DNA from: Deroplatys truncata
Taxonomy: Eukaryota; Arthropoda; Insecta; Mantodea; Mantidae
Length of the DNA stretch: 64,000 nt
Reading direction: 5' to 3'
Assembly (NCBI GenBank): GCA_030765065.1
Contig: CM060979.1
Coordinates: 104,458,350 to 104,522,349, forward strand
Under the pieces are notes generated by a model. That model searched no databases. It saw only the letters and a program-made list of their open reading frames with translations, and was not told the origin of the DNA. A program made the position numbers and the translations under genes. How positions within the stretch are numbered: position 1 is the stretch's first letter; each line of letters opens with the position of its first letter. Positions 10,731 through 21,886 of this stretch are shown here, in pieces.

Positions 10731-11110
10731 ATTGTAGATCTCTTTAAAACACACAATGTATTTCAAACAACTTTTTTGTGGCATCAGGTATTTCTGAGAT
10801 ATCCGTTATTAATGGTATGAATTGTTCAGTACTTAAGTAATTCTTGTAAAGTCCTGTCGATTTTCAGTTGTTTTTCGCGTTATCATGAAAAGCGTATGGA
10901 ATTTTAAGTTCAGTGTTTAGCGTCCAGTTCTTATACATTTGGCTATCGCTATTCTCTTTGTATGTATAACGAAGTGTGTAATGCAGCTATTTTCGGAAAG
11001 GTTTATCTCTAATAAAATTAATTAGATAGGAAAATAAACTTTTGTAAGAATAATTTTTATATCCACTAATAAGCGATGGAAGGTAGAGAAAGTCATCTAA
11101 TGTAACACAT
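10731..11110 (-). repeat. Rep860 copy 4, second part (reverse)
   Basis: Continuation of copy 4 after the nested copy 5. It carries the segment equivalent to 5385-6375 of copy 2 without the LINE (TTTAGCGTCC near 10916), which shows the empty target for that LINE. It ends GTAGAGAAAGTCATCTAATG near 11085-11104. Confidence 0.8.
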
Positions 11111-11114
11111 GACC

Positions 11115-11174
<60 letters not shown>
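11115..11174. repeat. (ATT)n microsatellite
   Basis: About 20 ATT units directly abutting the end of Rep860 copy 4. The minus strand reads as a poly-Asn open frame, which is an artefact. Confidence 0.97.
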
Positions 11175-11179
11175 TGAAA

Positions 11180-13200
11180 ATATTGCATTAAAACCTATAA
11201 CGGCACCCATTTCGCTTGAGGGATTCGTAAATCTCGTCTTTCTGTTGCTCGATATTCCATTACCACAACTAGTGGTCTGGTGTCTGCTTCTTAGATGTTC
11301 ACATTTTTCCTCGTATTGTCGAACAGTGGCTCTAATCTCAATAAGTATGGAATATAATTCTTTGCAATGCATTTAAACGTTACTATCAAAGAACCACAAG
11401 TGAAATAAAATAATCATTTTAAGCTGCTTCTTACTAAATTATGATTAACCTGTTTTGGGGAACACCCTTTAAATAGAAACTACCAGAGCAACCAATCAGT
11501 CATTGTTATGTCATCAGTTATAGCCTTGTTCCTCGCAAGCATCAATAAGACAGCCAGGAATATGGTGTTTCTCTTACTTTGTTACAAACTTGAGGTTAGT
11601 ATTTAATTTCTTTCTAAAATAAATGTCATTCTCTTTAAAAAAAACAATATATTTATACAGCATTTATATTCACTGGGTATTACAGCAGCTAGAATAAGGA
11701 TAGCTTAAAAATGTATTTACTAGTTTCAAACAACTGAAGAACTACTGATGTTTTCTGCAGAGACATTTATTTAAACTCACCTGGCATCTACGAGACTTCA
11801 ATGAAACGAATCAAGTATTAAGGGAAATTATTCATTTATCATGGCAAACACAAATCACATCAAAGATGCGTTATTTACAGTTCGTAACTTGTTCATTCAT
11901 AACATAACAGATTTTAATTTTGCGGCTTAAACACAATTAAAAGCTACAGTACGATATTATTTTGAAAACATTTATTGGGGTATGTCAGGACAATGTTTCT
12001 AGCAGTTTAAAAATAATCTAAGAATTGCTTTTCAAACCTTTAACAACTTTGGATGATAATACCAATGCATAAACAATAAATTGCTCATGCTAAAAAAATA
12101 GTAAGCAAGGGTTGAAATTGCCATTTTTCTGAGAATTGCCCACATCTGAAGTAGAGTACTACAATTCGAAAATCCTATATACCCTGATGTGAGCTTGTAC
12201 TTTGTTTCAACTCTAAACATTCTAGGTCCAATACGTTTTACGCCCTGATAACAGAAACATTATTTTCTCCTTATGGGTCACAATTATTTAGTTATTTCTT
12301 TATATGCCTTTTACCTACTTAACATTCGATGTAGTTAATTAAAATGTTTCCCTTATTCGTATTGAAATGCGAGTTAAAATCAGCAAAAGGCTGCAAAATA
12401 AGAGGTAAAATATAAACATAAGAAAATAACTTAGAATGCACAGCATAAAAGAAAAGCTAACAGAAAAAAAGAACTACGGAATGATCATTTAAATAGAAGG
12501 AAACTTAATATAATACTGAAATACAAACCGAAACGAAAACTAAAGGAAAGATTCACAGATGCCTCATATGAGTGATGAAGACAATGATGGTGATGGTGAT
12601 GCTGAATGTGTTAATTTACTCAGTAGTTTTTGTGTTCAGATAATTCGATTGGCTAAGGAAACGAAGAAATGTGAGGATATATTTTATTAGAATTCCAATC
12701 TGTACAAAGATTGTGCATTTAGAAGCCGAGAGGTCGAGAAGGACAGTTGTGTAACTTCAAGCACATTCTTATAAGAAACCTTACAAACATAGGATGCATA
12801 TTTGCATATTCCTTGTTCTTGTTGACACCAAACATTTCACGAGAAAACAAAGGTGAGTCGCAAGTTACATACAGCCGTCAATGTTTACAAAGGTTTGCTC
12901 TCGTCCTTCAACTACATACGTAGAACTGTTTTTTGCCAGCGGCATTGTAATATTATGTCCTCCTCTATAAGAAATATCATCCTTTCAAACATTCACAAGG
13001 CAAGAGAAAAAGGGGGAAATCTAAATATATTCCACAGATTATACCTTCTGAACCCTATTAGGTTATTTTACTTCAGAAATAAGAGTTCTTTTAATGGAGC
13101 AAGGTTAATATTACCTAGGGAAGTATTTCAACTTTGAGGTCCTTAATATAAATAATGGTTTTCCTCCGAAACTAAGTCGTTATCTTTTGTGAAAGTAATC
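11180..13200. other. Unannotated AT-rich DNA
   Basis: About 2 kb without recognisable repeats or genes. A 94-codon plus-strand frame at 12853-13137 is basic and Leu/Phe/Asn-rich with no motif, which I regard as chance. A short GATGATGGTGATG run lies near 12576-12602. Confidence 0.4.
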
Positions 13201-13424
13201 TCTTCTCAGCGGAAACGAGCTTAATATCCATTTGATTTTCCTAAAGCACGTCTTGGAAGGTAACCACATGCAGTTGCGTTCTTTGGAAGAACTGTGAAAG
13301 CCCTAACAGAGGACATTCGTACTTCTGTAACGTTAAAACTCGTCATTGCATCCATTATTCTCATGTGATACTCTACATTGCGGTCAATTCGCATTTTATT
13401 TACTTTACCAATTTGTGTTAAGGT

Positions 13425-13471
13425 CGTCGACATCATCATCATCATCATCGCCATCATCAACAACAACAACT
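13425..13471. repeat. (ATC)n/(AAC)n microsatellite
   Basis: ATC/TCA triplets followed by AACAACAAC at 13431-13471, adjacent to the 3' end of the minus-strand LINE fragment. It may mark that element's tail. Confidence 0.85.
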
Positions 13472-13479
13472 TCCAAGGT

Positions 13480-13740
13480 ATGGATATTATCACGTTCCGA
13501 AGGGATTCTTGATCTTCCCATCTTGCGTTTGTGCGTCCTCTTGTTCTTTTCCCTTCTGAGGGGCTGTATGTTGTTATCATTTTAGGTAGTCTTTCTTCTT
13601 CCATTCTGTCTACATGTTACTTCCTGTTTGTTCTATTATTTACATTGAATATTTCTGATTTCTATATTTCTTTTATGGTCTGTTCTTTGGTATCGGCAAC
13701 TTTTCTCAAGAATGTCATTTCAGCCGACTGTATTTGTTGA
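13480..13740 (-). pseudogene. LINE ORF2 extreme C-terminus (minus strand)
   Basis: On the minus strand, from 13740 downward, the frame reads QSAEMTFLRKVADTK ... MEEERLPKMITTYSP ... GKRTRGRTNARWEDQ. This is the characteristic tail of insect non-LTR retrotransposon polyproteins (AEMKFLR...R.PK...Y.P.GKRSRGRP..RW). A stop interrupts it between the two halves. About 85 residues remain, consistent with a severe 5' truncation. The GRP proline is Thr here. Confidence 0.72.
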
Positions 13741-14540
13741 GTTAATCGTTTTGTTAGACACAAACCACAAATAACACAATAATTAAAATTTTTAATTAAA
13801 TCTTTCAAATTCAAGAAAAATTCATAATTAATTTCAATATACTCAATATAATAATACTATTAAAATTATAAACAAAAATAAATTATAATTTGTTATTGAT
13901 TTAAGGATGTTAAAATTTAACTCTTATTTTAATGAAAATTTTAATTATTATTTAATTTATATATTAAAATGTTAATATATAAATTTTCTTAATTCCGGAT
14001 GCTATTTTTGTATAATTTAATTAACGATTCGTTTTTGTTTGCTATTGAAATTTCATAGTATAGTGCCTTTTATATATTTACAGCATTTAATTTTATTTTT
14101 AATGCGTTGATGCACTCCAGATAGTTAAAACGCTTCACTTATTTAAAACCAATTTAGTCCTTGATTGCGTTTTCCTTTCATAGGCCATTGCTTTTATTTG
14201 TGTTTCCGATATCTTTAAATCATAGATTGATGCATTGAGGCTAAGGTACACGCTGCTAGCTGTGACCAATATGTCAAATAAGTAATTTATTTAGCAATAC
14301 ATTTTTCACTAAAACAATCATAGGTGTGCCACAGGTGTCGCATGGTGCCTCTGTTCACGGAGTCACCAAATATGCAATACCATAATACTGTACGGTACGC
14401 GAATCCTGTTTTCGCTGTCTCTAAACTACTGTGTCAATTTGAGGTACATCCATATAAGATTGTAATATTTCACTGAAATGATGCAGTGCCATTACGAAAT
14501 GGATATATATTATAATAAACATTTTTGAAATAAATCTAAA
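13741..14540. other. Very AT-rich unannotated DNA
   Basis: 13770-14100 is strongly AT-rich, with only short open frames and nothing recognisable. Confidence 0.4.
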
Positions 14541-15397
14541 AAAAATCTGATGTGTTACACTCACATGACTTTCTCTATCCTTGTACAAAATATTTTTACA
14601 AACGCTTATTCTGCATATGCTTCATGTTAATCGAGATGTTAAACTTATTGCTAATTTTCTTGTAGGTGTAAGGGGAATATGGTAGACTTTAAGCGATAGT
14701 AAAATCTTTTAAGAGCTGGTTGTTATGTGGCGCATTCCATTCTCTTTGCATGTCCAGTACGTAAAAAAAACAAATGAATAACGAAATTGAGAAAAAGTAT
14801 AAGTATTGGCAAATTTAAGGGAATAACAAGCAATATCTCGAAAATGGTACCCCCCAAAAAAGACTATATGACATAAATTGTGTATTTTAACGCGATCTAC
14901 ATTTTTTGTGTAGTAAAATGTTGTCTATCTCTTATGGTTTACCAGTTATGCAAAAGTCGTTCACAATGAGAATACTTTTGGAGACATTCCCAGAAAATTC
15001 GAGATATACATTTCAATTGTCATGAAAATATCTTAAACATATGATATTTAATCAAAATCTTTAGAGCCATTTTTGTGAAAATTAAAATTTTCGAAAAATG
15101 TTCCATGTAAAGGGTAATCTGGGGTGGGGGGATTTTCTTGAAAACCTTCGTGTCGCATCTTTGGAAGATACTGAACCTAAATACCAAGTTTGGTGTTTAT
15201 CTGACAGTTCGTTTCTGAGTTATGCTGTTCACAGACACACACACACACAGACAGACACACAGACAGGAACATGTTTCCAAAAATGCTTATTTTGGATTCA
15301 GGGGCCTCAAAACATATATTTCCGGTGAAATCTCGGTATCGAATTTTTGGGTGGAATACAACACTTCCCCTACTTACTATACGTAGTAGAGAAAGTA
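14541..15397 (+). repeat. Rep860 copy 6 (forward, full length)
   Basis: Begins ATCTGATGTGTTACACTCAC and ends GTAGTAGAGAAAGT, 857 bp. It contains a (CA)/(GACA) run at 15233-15270. This is a good reference copy. The recurring open frame (FHVKGNLGWGDFLENLRVAS ...) at 15098-15328 is also found in other copies but is broken differently in each. Confidence 0.88.
15233..15270. repeat. (CA)n/(CAGA)n microsatellite
   Basis: ACACACACAC followed by CAGACAGACAC within Rep860 copy 6, at the family's fixed internal position. Confidence 0.9.
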
Positions 15398-15399
15398 AT

Positions 15400-17250
15400 A
15401 GCAAATTGATAGTACATCCTTCACATACCACACTTAAATTTTGTGCCGATTTCAATCAACCTTCATCCAATTCCACCATTTACATTTCAGCTTCGTATCT
15501 GTAGAGGTTCGCCTTAACGACAATTATTGTGGGGATCTCTGAATAACATTAGTTTCAGAAGTACTTACTGAAATAATTGGTTAGCCGATCTGTTTAGCCA
15601 AGAAAGTTAAGAGATTTTCAGCATATTTATAAGAAATAGTTGAGGTTATTTACATTTACGTTCTACGAGTGAGATAGTTCTTACACACAATAAGAGGTTT
15701 TGGTAGAAATTTTAAGGAATTCTTAGTTATGTGACAGCATAGAAACTTAGACAAACAGAACCTGATATAATGAAAGCAGAAATGCACCTCGAATATTCTG
15801 TAACGTTTTTACAGCCTAATTACTTAAACATTTAAAACAAAATATTTAAAAGTGCATAAAATATTCCATTTAAGAATAAATTTAAAATATTTTTCAAATA
15901 ATAATTACTTCTTTGAAATCAAACATTGTAGTATGAACAATTATAAAAATTATATTTTTAAGTAAAGTATTAGTATATTTTGACGTCAGTACAAAACGTT
16001 CACTTTGTCAAGCATTCTCTGCCGTGGGAATTTCAGAAATTTCATTGCGTAAACGAAAGAAATCTGACAATATTACCGTCTAGTTTCAGTTTTATATAAT
16101 CTGTACTAATATTAGGAAGAGAGAAGATGTGTGTGTGTGTATGTGTGTGTTTGTGGGGCATAACTTCAAAAACTACTCCAGCAACTGGTATAATCAGGTA
16201 TAGGAATTTCTAAGCATTAAAGCCAAGACGGAAGGAAATAAAGTTGAACTGTTACTAGAAAAAGTAACATAACATAGGCAGGTTACCAACCATCCCTCAT
16301 CCCTCGTACAGTCTTTTGGTATTTGAGACAGCACTCTGACCGGTTTTATCTGCCTATTAGTGAACCTTGACTGCTGTTGTCCGCATTCATTCTAGTGATG
16401 GTTTGAGTGTTGATAACTGGAGGCCAACTGCTTAAGAATTGCCATTCCTGGATATAACTCGCTCAGAACTGAAAAACCCTGTTCTTTTCAGCGGACATAG
16501 GGTATATGATATATCCAAATGTTTTTAAATTCGGGAGTTTTAGAGGATTTTTAATATTTATGTAATTCAATTTCAATGCGGTTCCTTGAATGTGAAAAGC
16601 AGAAGATATTTCTGGCTCCTTATTGCGAGATATTTAATGACTCCTGGCCAGTAGCGTATCAAGAAAATCATTAAACGGGGATTTGAAATAATTTGTATCA
16701 ATTCAAATGGTAAATATGACTTAATTCTCAGTTGAAGTATTTAAATAAATCAATTTTATATTCACAGATTAACCTGAAGCAATCCGATAGGAATTTTTGC
16801 GTATTCTAAGCGGCAAATGTGTTGTGACAAGATAATTAATGACCACTGTGAAGTATTTTATATTACCATCATTTTGTTTCACTATAAAATAAGGTTCTAG
16901 TTATGTTCTATACTAGGAGATACTGAACTAATTTGAAAACATGTCCCTGATATCTTAACATGTTTTACCAGCGTCATCTACAGTACAATTTCCTTTGCTA
17001 TCACCTTTGGTCATATTGTCCAAGACATGCGGCGTAAATGTAGCGCTACCAGTGATACGATTAGGAAGTATCTCGTTCGTGCCAACCTAGAAAGGTGTTA
17101 TTATTTTAATGAAGCTATGTTTGCCTCTGTTCCCAACCCGAATGACTAAAACGGGAGGCTTAAAATTTTAAAATTGCTTTATTCGGGTGATGAGTTACAT
17201 ATGTTCATATCACCATATTACCCTTTGAAGATTGTTATCAATGAGTATTT
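15400..17250. other. Mostly unannotated AT-rich DNA
   Basis: No genes seen. Near 16094-16260 a stretch beginning TCTGTACTAATATTAGG, with a TG-rich run (16130-16152) and AAAAACTACTCC, resembles a short dispersed repeat common in insect genomes. I cannot classify it from one copy. Confidence 0.35.
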
Positions 17251-18218
17251 TTACTTTCTCTACTACGTAGAGTAAGTAGGGGAAGTATTGTATTCCACCC
17301 AAAAATTCGATACCAAGATTTCACCGGAAATATATGTTTGGAGACCCCCTGAATCCAAAAAAGCATTTTTGGAAACATGTTCGTGTGTGTGTGTGTGTCT
17401 GTGCGTGTGTCTGTGAACAGCATAACTCAGAAACGAACAGTCGGATAAACACCAAACTTGGTATTTACGTTCAGTATCTTCCAGAGATGCGACATGAAGG
17501 TTTTCAAGAAAATCCCCCACCCCAGATTACCCTTTACATGGAACATTTTTCGTGAATTTTAATTTTCTCAAAAATGGCTCTAAAGATTTTGATTAAAATA
17601 TCATATGTTTAAGATATTTTCATGACAAATAAAATGTATATCTCAAATTTTCTGGGAATGTCTCCAAAAGTATTCTTCATTGTGAACGACTTTTGTATAA
17701 CTGGTAAACCATAAGAGATAGACAAAGGTTTACTACACAAAAAATGTAGATCGCGTTAAAATACACAATTTATGTCATATACATTTTTTGTTGAGTGAAC
17801 CATTTTCGAGATATCGCTTGTTATTCCCTTAAATTTTTCAATACTTATTTTCTCAAATGGAAATTCGTTATTAATTTTTTGTCTTGGATATGCAAAGAGT
17901 ATTAATCTGTGGCAAAGAGAATGGTACTGCACCTAGCAACCAACTATTAAGAGTTATGTCTATGCTTAAAGGCTACTGTATTTCTATATTGCCCTTGCAA
18001 ATACAAAACAAGGGGAACATGGTACGCCTTAGGCGATAGTCAAATATTTTTAGAACTGATCGCTATGTGTAAAATGTAATTCTCTTTGCATGTCAAAAGA
18101 TCGTTTCTGCAAATGTTTATCTCGATTAATATGAAAAAGATGGAGAGTAAGAGTTTGTAAAAATAGTTTGTACAAGAGTAGAGAAAGTCATGTGAGCGTA
18201 ACACATCAGACTTTTTTC
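17251..18218 (-). repeat. Rep860 copy 7 (reverse) with internal inverted duplication
   Basis: Starts TTACTTTCTCTACTACGTAG, has a TG-rich run at 17381-17412, and ends AACACATCAGACTTTTTTC. It is about 100 bp longer than other copies because the segment TGCAAAGAGAATGG ... CTTAAAGGC is followed by an inverted version (GCCTTAGGCGATAGTC ... TTCTCTTTGCATG), giving an imperfect hairpin at about 17890-18105. Confidence 0.82.
17890..18105. repeat. Imperfect inverted duplication inside Rep860 copy 7
   Basis: Left arm at about 17890-17995 (GCAAAGAGAATGGTACTGCA, CCAACTATTAAGAG, GCTTAAAGGC). Right arm at about 18015-18105 in reverse orientation (CGCCTTAGGCGATAGTC, TTTAGAACTGATCGC, TTCTCTTTGCATGTC). Confidence 0.7.
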
Positions 18219-18234
18219 TATAATTTTGACAAAA

Positions 18235-18700
18235 CTCTTATTGAGTTTTAGAATCTGGAATAAAATAAGTACTGCCCTAAACTTTCAGAAACTTTGCATT
18301 ACCCATTTTCAACCCCTTAGATGCCAATCACTACTCTTTAACCTATACAGACAGAACTTGTACACTTATACCATTGGACCCAACGTGCATTATAAGATAC
18401 CTTAGAAGTCTCGTAAACAACCCTTGCCATATTTTTAATCCCTCTTGTAGAAACCTGCACCGTGCAATACATCTGGCCAAAATACTACAAAATACACTGC
18501 AAAAATCATGGGTTACCTTACAATGTCCTAAACCTAACCCAACCTTCATTTTCAATCCTATGGTACGTTCAGTTTTTAAAAGTTATCCTTGTCATTATTT
18601 TCAACACCTTACATATAAAATTGCAGCAGTTGTCCAATCAGGACACAAATTTGTCATTTACTTTATGAGACTTGGCGAAAATTACAGTGTTCCTTAACAC
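18235..18700. repeat. Possible dispersed repeat with similarity to 52070-52260
   Basis: Words such as AAACTTTC, CATTTTCAACC and ATTGGACCCAACG recur in the same order at about 52140-52240 (AAACTTTC, TATTTTCAACC, ATAGGACCCAACG). No coding evidence. The overlapping open frames lack motifs. Weak by-eye similarity. Confidence 0.35.
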
Positions 18701-19418
18701 TTAAATTTCTGCACCATCTGAGCACACTGAACAGAATATGGGACTCTTATGTTTTATGTATCAGCGAAAATAATAGACCCAGTCTTTAAAAATCTAACCC
18801 TATATAAACCTGAGCTTAAACGACCTTGGTAGCGTCCAAAAAAACCTAAAAATAAACCGCCATTCCTCTTTAAAACGAAGAAATGTTATTCATTTCAAAT
18901 CCAGTTGCTCACTGAATATGCATCTAAATAGATTAGAAAACTTAAGTTATTCCTACACAAATGTAGTTACTAGAAGGATTAGAAATTGTGATAACTCGAT
19001 TAGGTTTGTGCCTATCAGTACCATCTGGTCTGTAAATTGTAATATGTTAAGAATATTTTACCATTCTCGAAGCAGCAACAACAACACTTCCGTTCTTAAG
19101 AATATAATATTTTACAATGTTGTTTCAAGATGTTAGTACTACTCTTTCTGGTGTGAAAGCTTATTGGTATATTTTATTATTTTATTACAGCTCTAATTTC
19201 CATAGATTTAAATAACAGTTAATGAGTGCTCAAAAGAGCTGAGATTTAAAGGATGATGTTTTTCCAGAGCAAAGAATATCCCCGGAAAGTACAGCTCCCT
19301 GTATTTTGACTTCCTAGATTTTTAGCAAATATGTTACTCATTATAATGGTGGGTTGAAATCAGTATTTAATAGAATGTGGTGGTAACTGAAAGGTTAATT
19401 TACTCATTCTTTTTTTAT
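18700..19418. other. Unannotated DNA
   Basis: Nothing recognisable. Confidence 0.4.
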
Positions 19419-19625
19419 TGTTCCATTTATATCCCGCCTTTGACTGCAAAATCACATTGGCAGTGGTTTCTTTATTTCTTTCTTTCTTCCTTCCTTTCTT
19501 AGAGTTTTATGCATTAAATCACACACACACCCACACTCCCATTCATACGTTCAGACTCTGGGGAGGATAGGGAATAATCTTGGCTACAGAAAAATTTCCA
19601 CCCCTAGCCGGGATTCGGGACCAGT
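19419..19625 (-). mobile_element. tRNA-derived SINE, body type S1 (minus strand)
   Basis: The plus strand reads TTCCATTTATATCCCGCCTT, then CATTCATACGTTCAGACTCT and GGGAATAATCTTGGCTA, then the remnant of the tRNA-like head (TAGCCGGGATTCGGGACC). The same words in the same order occur at 29349-29647. A CTTT-rich stretch (19463-19500) interrupts the body. Confidence 0.75.
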
Positions 19626-19780
19626 CCTTCATTTTTTATCTCAATAGAGTTCAACAATAAAGTCATACTTATTCACAAATTTTAGTTTATGTTTCTTCCA
19701 ATTTTCTAGGAGGGTAAATCAATAACTGTCAGCACACTACTTTTAATTTTTGTAGGCTGGCTGTATCGGTTTGTGCGCGC

Positions 19781-20540
19781 TGAGGCAGTATTTTTATCAC
19801 TTAAATGATATCAGTCTAATTATATTATATAAAAATAATAACAGCCCGCCTTAAAGCAATATGTGTATGATATAATATATAAAATGTATATTAGTCATTG
19901 TATTATGTTTATGTTATTATGCAAATGTATAATAATGTTATTGAATGTATTACGTAATTTAACAATGTAGGAGCTGTGAGAATAGAAGCAAGCTGCCTTC
20001 CGTAGCAAACAGAATTACAAAGTAGAAGCCGAAAGTTGCTAACAATGAGGTAACAATGAGGTAACCTTGAGACAACAATTAATTAGAAAGTTTAATAATG
20101 GCTACTAATAATTCTTGGAGCAATAATGTAATATTTAAAACACTTTATAAATAGACAATCAACAATTAGAAGAGCTTTAAGTTAAATAAAAGTATTCTAT
20201 TGGAATAGGATTAGCCAATCGGAGACTTGAAATAGAGGAAATATACAAATTCAGGTGGCAGACGCTACAAGATTGCGTAGCCGAGCAGTTCAGTATGATA
20301 AGTGTTCAGTGTGAGACAAGAAAATTCATTGCGGCGAGAATAATATAAAGTTTACGTGTTAAAAGCACAATTAACAATAATCTCACAGCTCTACAGTAGG
20401 ATACATCAGTGGAGTGTTATTTAATCGTGTGAAGGATTAATAAATAAAGTACAATACAATTATAATTTGTGTAAGCCTTCATTCTTTAGCCACACCAGCC
20501 CTGCTAAGAGATACGTGCTCTAAAAAATGCTAATGACGCA
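19781..20540 (+). mobile_element. LTR, family A
   Basis: Starts TGAGGCAGTATTTTTATCAC. It contains TTCTATTGGAATAGG and TTAGCCAATCGG (CCAAT-type promoter words) near 20196-20222, a polyadenylation-type AATAAA near 20440, and a conserved end region CCCTGCTAAGAGATACGT (20500-20517) and GCAGCCGAGG. Families B (39088) and C (minus, 46949) share all these landmarks in order. The exact 3' LTR border is not certain. No second LTR or coding region follows: after the leader the sequence passes to a mariner remnant. Confidence 0.75.
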
Positions 20541-20604
20541 GCCGAGGTATACATACATATATAATATGTAAATAAATAACATTAAAATAGTGATTACACA
20601 TAAA

Positions 20605-20785
20605 GTAAACGTGGGGCGAAGGCCACCGGAAAGTTTGTACCGTACGTAGGGCAAACACTCCTAGAAACAATCTCCCGCAAATTGGTATCCATTACGTATG
20701 TGGTCTAAAACTACACCAAGTTTGGCTCTCCAACAGAGGGGCTGTAAGGACTGCAAGTTTGGCCCTCCAACAGTGGGGCTAAAAA
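20605..20785 (+). promoter_or_regulatory. LTR family A leader with repeated PBS-like motifs
   Basis: Downstream of LTR A: ACGTGGGGCGAAGGCCACCG (20610), CAAATTGGTATCCATTACG (20678), CAAGTTTGGCTCTCCAAC with AGAGGGGC (20711-20737) and CAAGTTTGGCCCTCCAAC with AGTGGGGC (20752-20778). The motif resembles a tRNA-Lys primer binding site (TGGCGCCCAACGTGGGGC), repeated rather than single. Confidence 0.6.
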
Positions 20786-20893
20786 ATACAACACAATACA
20801 ACGACTGCAGCGCGCATGGCGACATGTTGTTCCTTTGTCTCCGCTTGTGGAATGTTTGACCATTATCACTCCAGTGAGTGTTGCATATTAAAC

Positions 20894-21364
20894 ATGGCTG
20901 CACCCCTCACCGTTTGCACCAAAGAAGAACAGTGTGCGGTTATCCGTCTTTCGTCGTCTGAAGGTGTACCAGGAGCCAAAATTCATCGTAGACTTCTCGC
21001 ATATGGGGGCAATGTTTACCCCGACGAAATGTATGCGAATGGATTGAAAAGTTCACAAATGATCGGACAACTGTAAAGGACGAGAAAAGAGCAGGACGCC
21101 CATCCATATCCACTAGTGATGCCAACAATGATCAAGTTTGTATCCTGATTCACCAAACCGAAGATTGACTGTCGATGAAGTGGTAAACCATATCTTTTTT
21201 CACTTAAAAATGCCTTAAGGGGCCGTCGCTTCACCTCAGACCAAGAAGTGATGCATACATGGTTTGCTGCTAACCGAAAACCTTTTTTTTCTGAGGGCAT
21301 CAGGAAGCTTGTGCGACAATGGATCAGGTGCATTGAGAAGCATGTGGACTACATTAAAAAGTAG
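20894..21364 (+). pseudogene. Mariner transposase lacking the catalytic core
   Basis: The N-terminal part (MAAPLTVCTKEEQCAVIRLS, then in a shifted frame EWIEKFTNDRTTVKDEKRAG and RPSISTSDANNDQV) matches the mariner helix-turn-helix/DNA-binding half. After RRLTVDEVVNHI the sequence jumps straight to the last 50-60 residues (KNALRGRRFTSDQEV ... IEKHVDYIKK, stop at 21362-21364). All three catalytic aspartate blocks are missing. Only about 155 of the usual 340-350 residues remain. Two or more frameshifts and a stop also break it. Terminal inverted repeats are not evident. Confidence 0.85.
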
Positions 21365-21800
21365 GTAATTGTAAGTTTCTGTTATTGGTATAATAAATTT
21401 AAAAAATTATGTGCGGCTACATATTCACTTATCCTCGTAATTAGGAAATATCAGGATTTGGGATGCTTGCCAGACTAACTGCATAGCAGATGAAAGGAAA
21501 GTATTTTCAGTAAGTTTTATAGTATTTTCTTGTTAATTTTTGTTAAAGAGAAAAACTTACTTCGTTATTAAAAAGCTTGTTATTAAATTATAATGAATAG
21601 CTTAAATTCATATTTATAAAGCACAAATACGAAAGCTATACTAAGAATAACTTCTTATTAAGCTAACTGACGTTACATTGCATTTATTTCAATAATGACG
21701 CATTATTTTATTTGTAAATATGCGTTACATTATAATTTGTGCATTCTTTTAAAACAATGTAATTATAGCCGCTACAAAAACATAATGCATATTTTACTGC
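21365..21800. other. Unannotated AT-rich DNA
   Basis: Spacer between two mariner elements with nothing recognisable. Confidence 0.4.
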
Positions 21801-21802
21801 TA

Positions 21803-21829
21803 CGAGGGGCACTATTTATATTTTGAGCC
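21803..21829 (+). repeat. Mariner left TIR
   Basis: 27 bp, perfect inverse of 23030-23056, preceded by TA. Confidence 0.95.
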
Positions 21830-21886
21830 TAATAATTAAAACAAAGTATTTCTGATTGAAAACTGCTTTATTATTTTTCAAAATAT

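Noticed and set aside
11097..11372. Protein with poly-asparagine tract
   Set aside because: Produced by translating the (ATT)n microsatellite in one frame.
16094..16260. Helitron or similar terminal sequence
   Set aside because: The words recall a short repeat widespread in insects, but there is one copy, no defined end and no coding support. Left unclassified.
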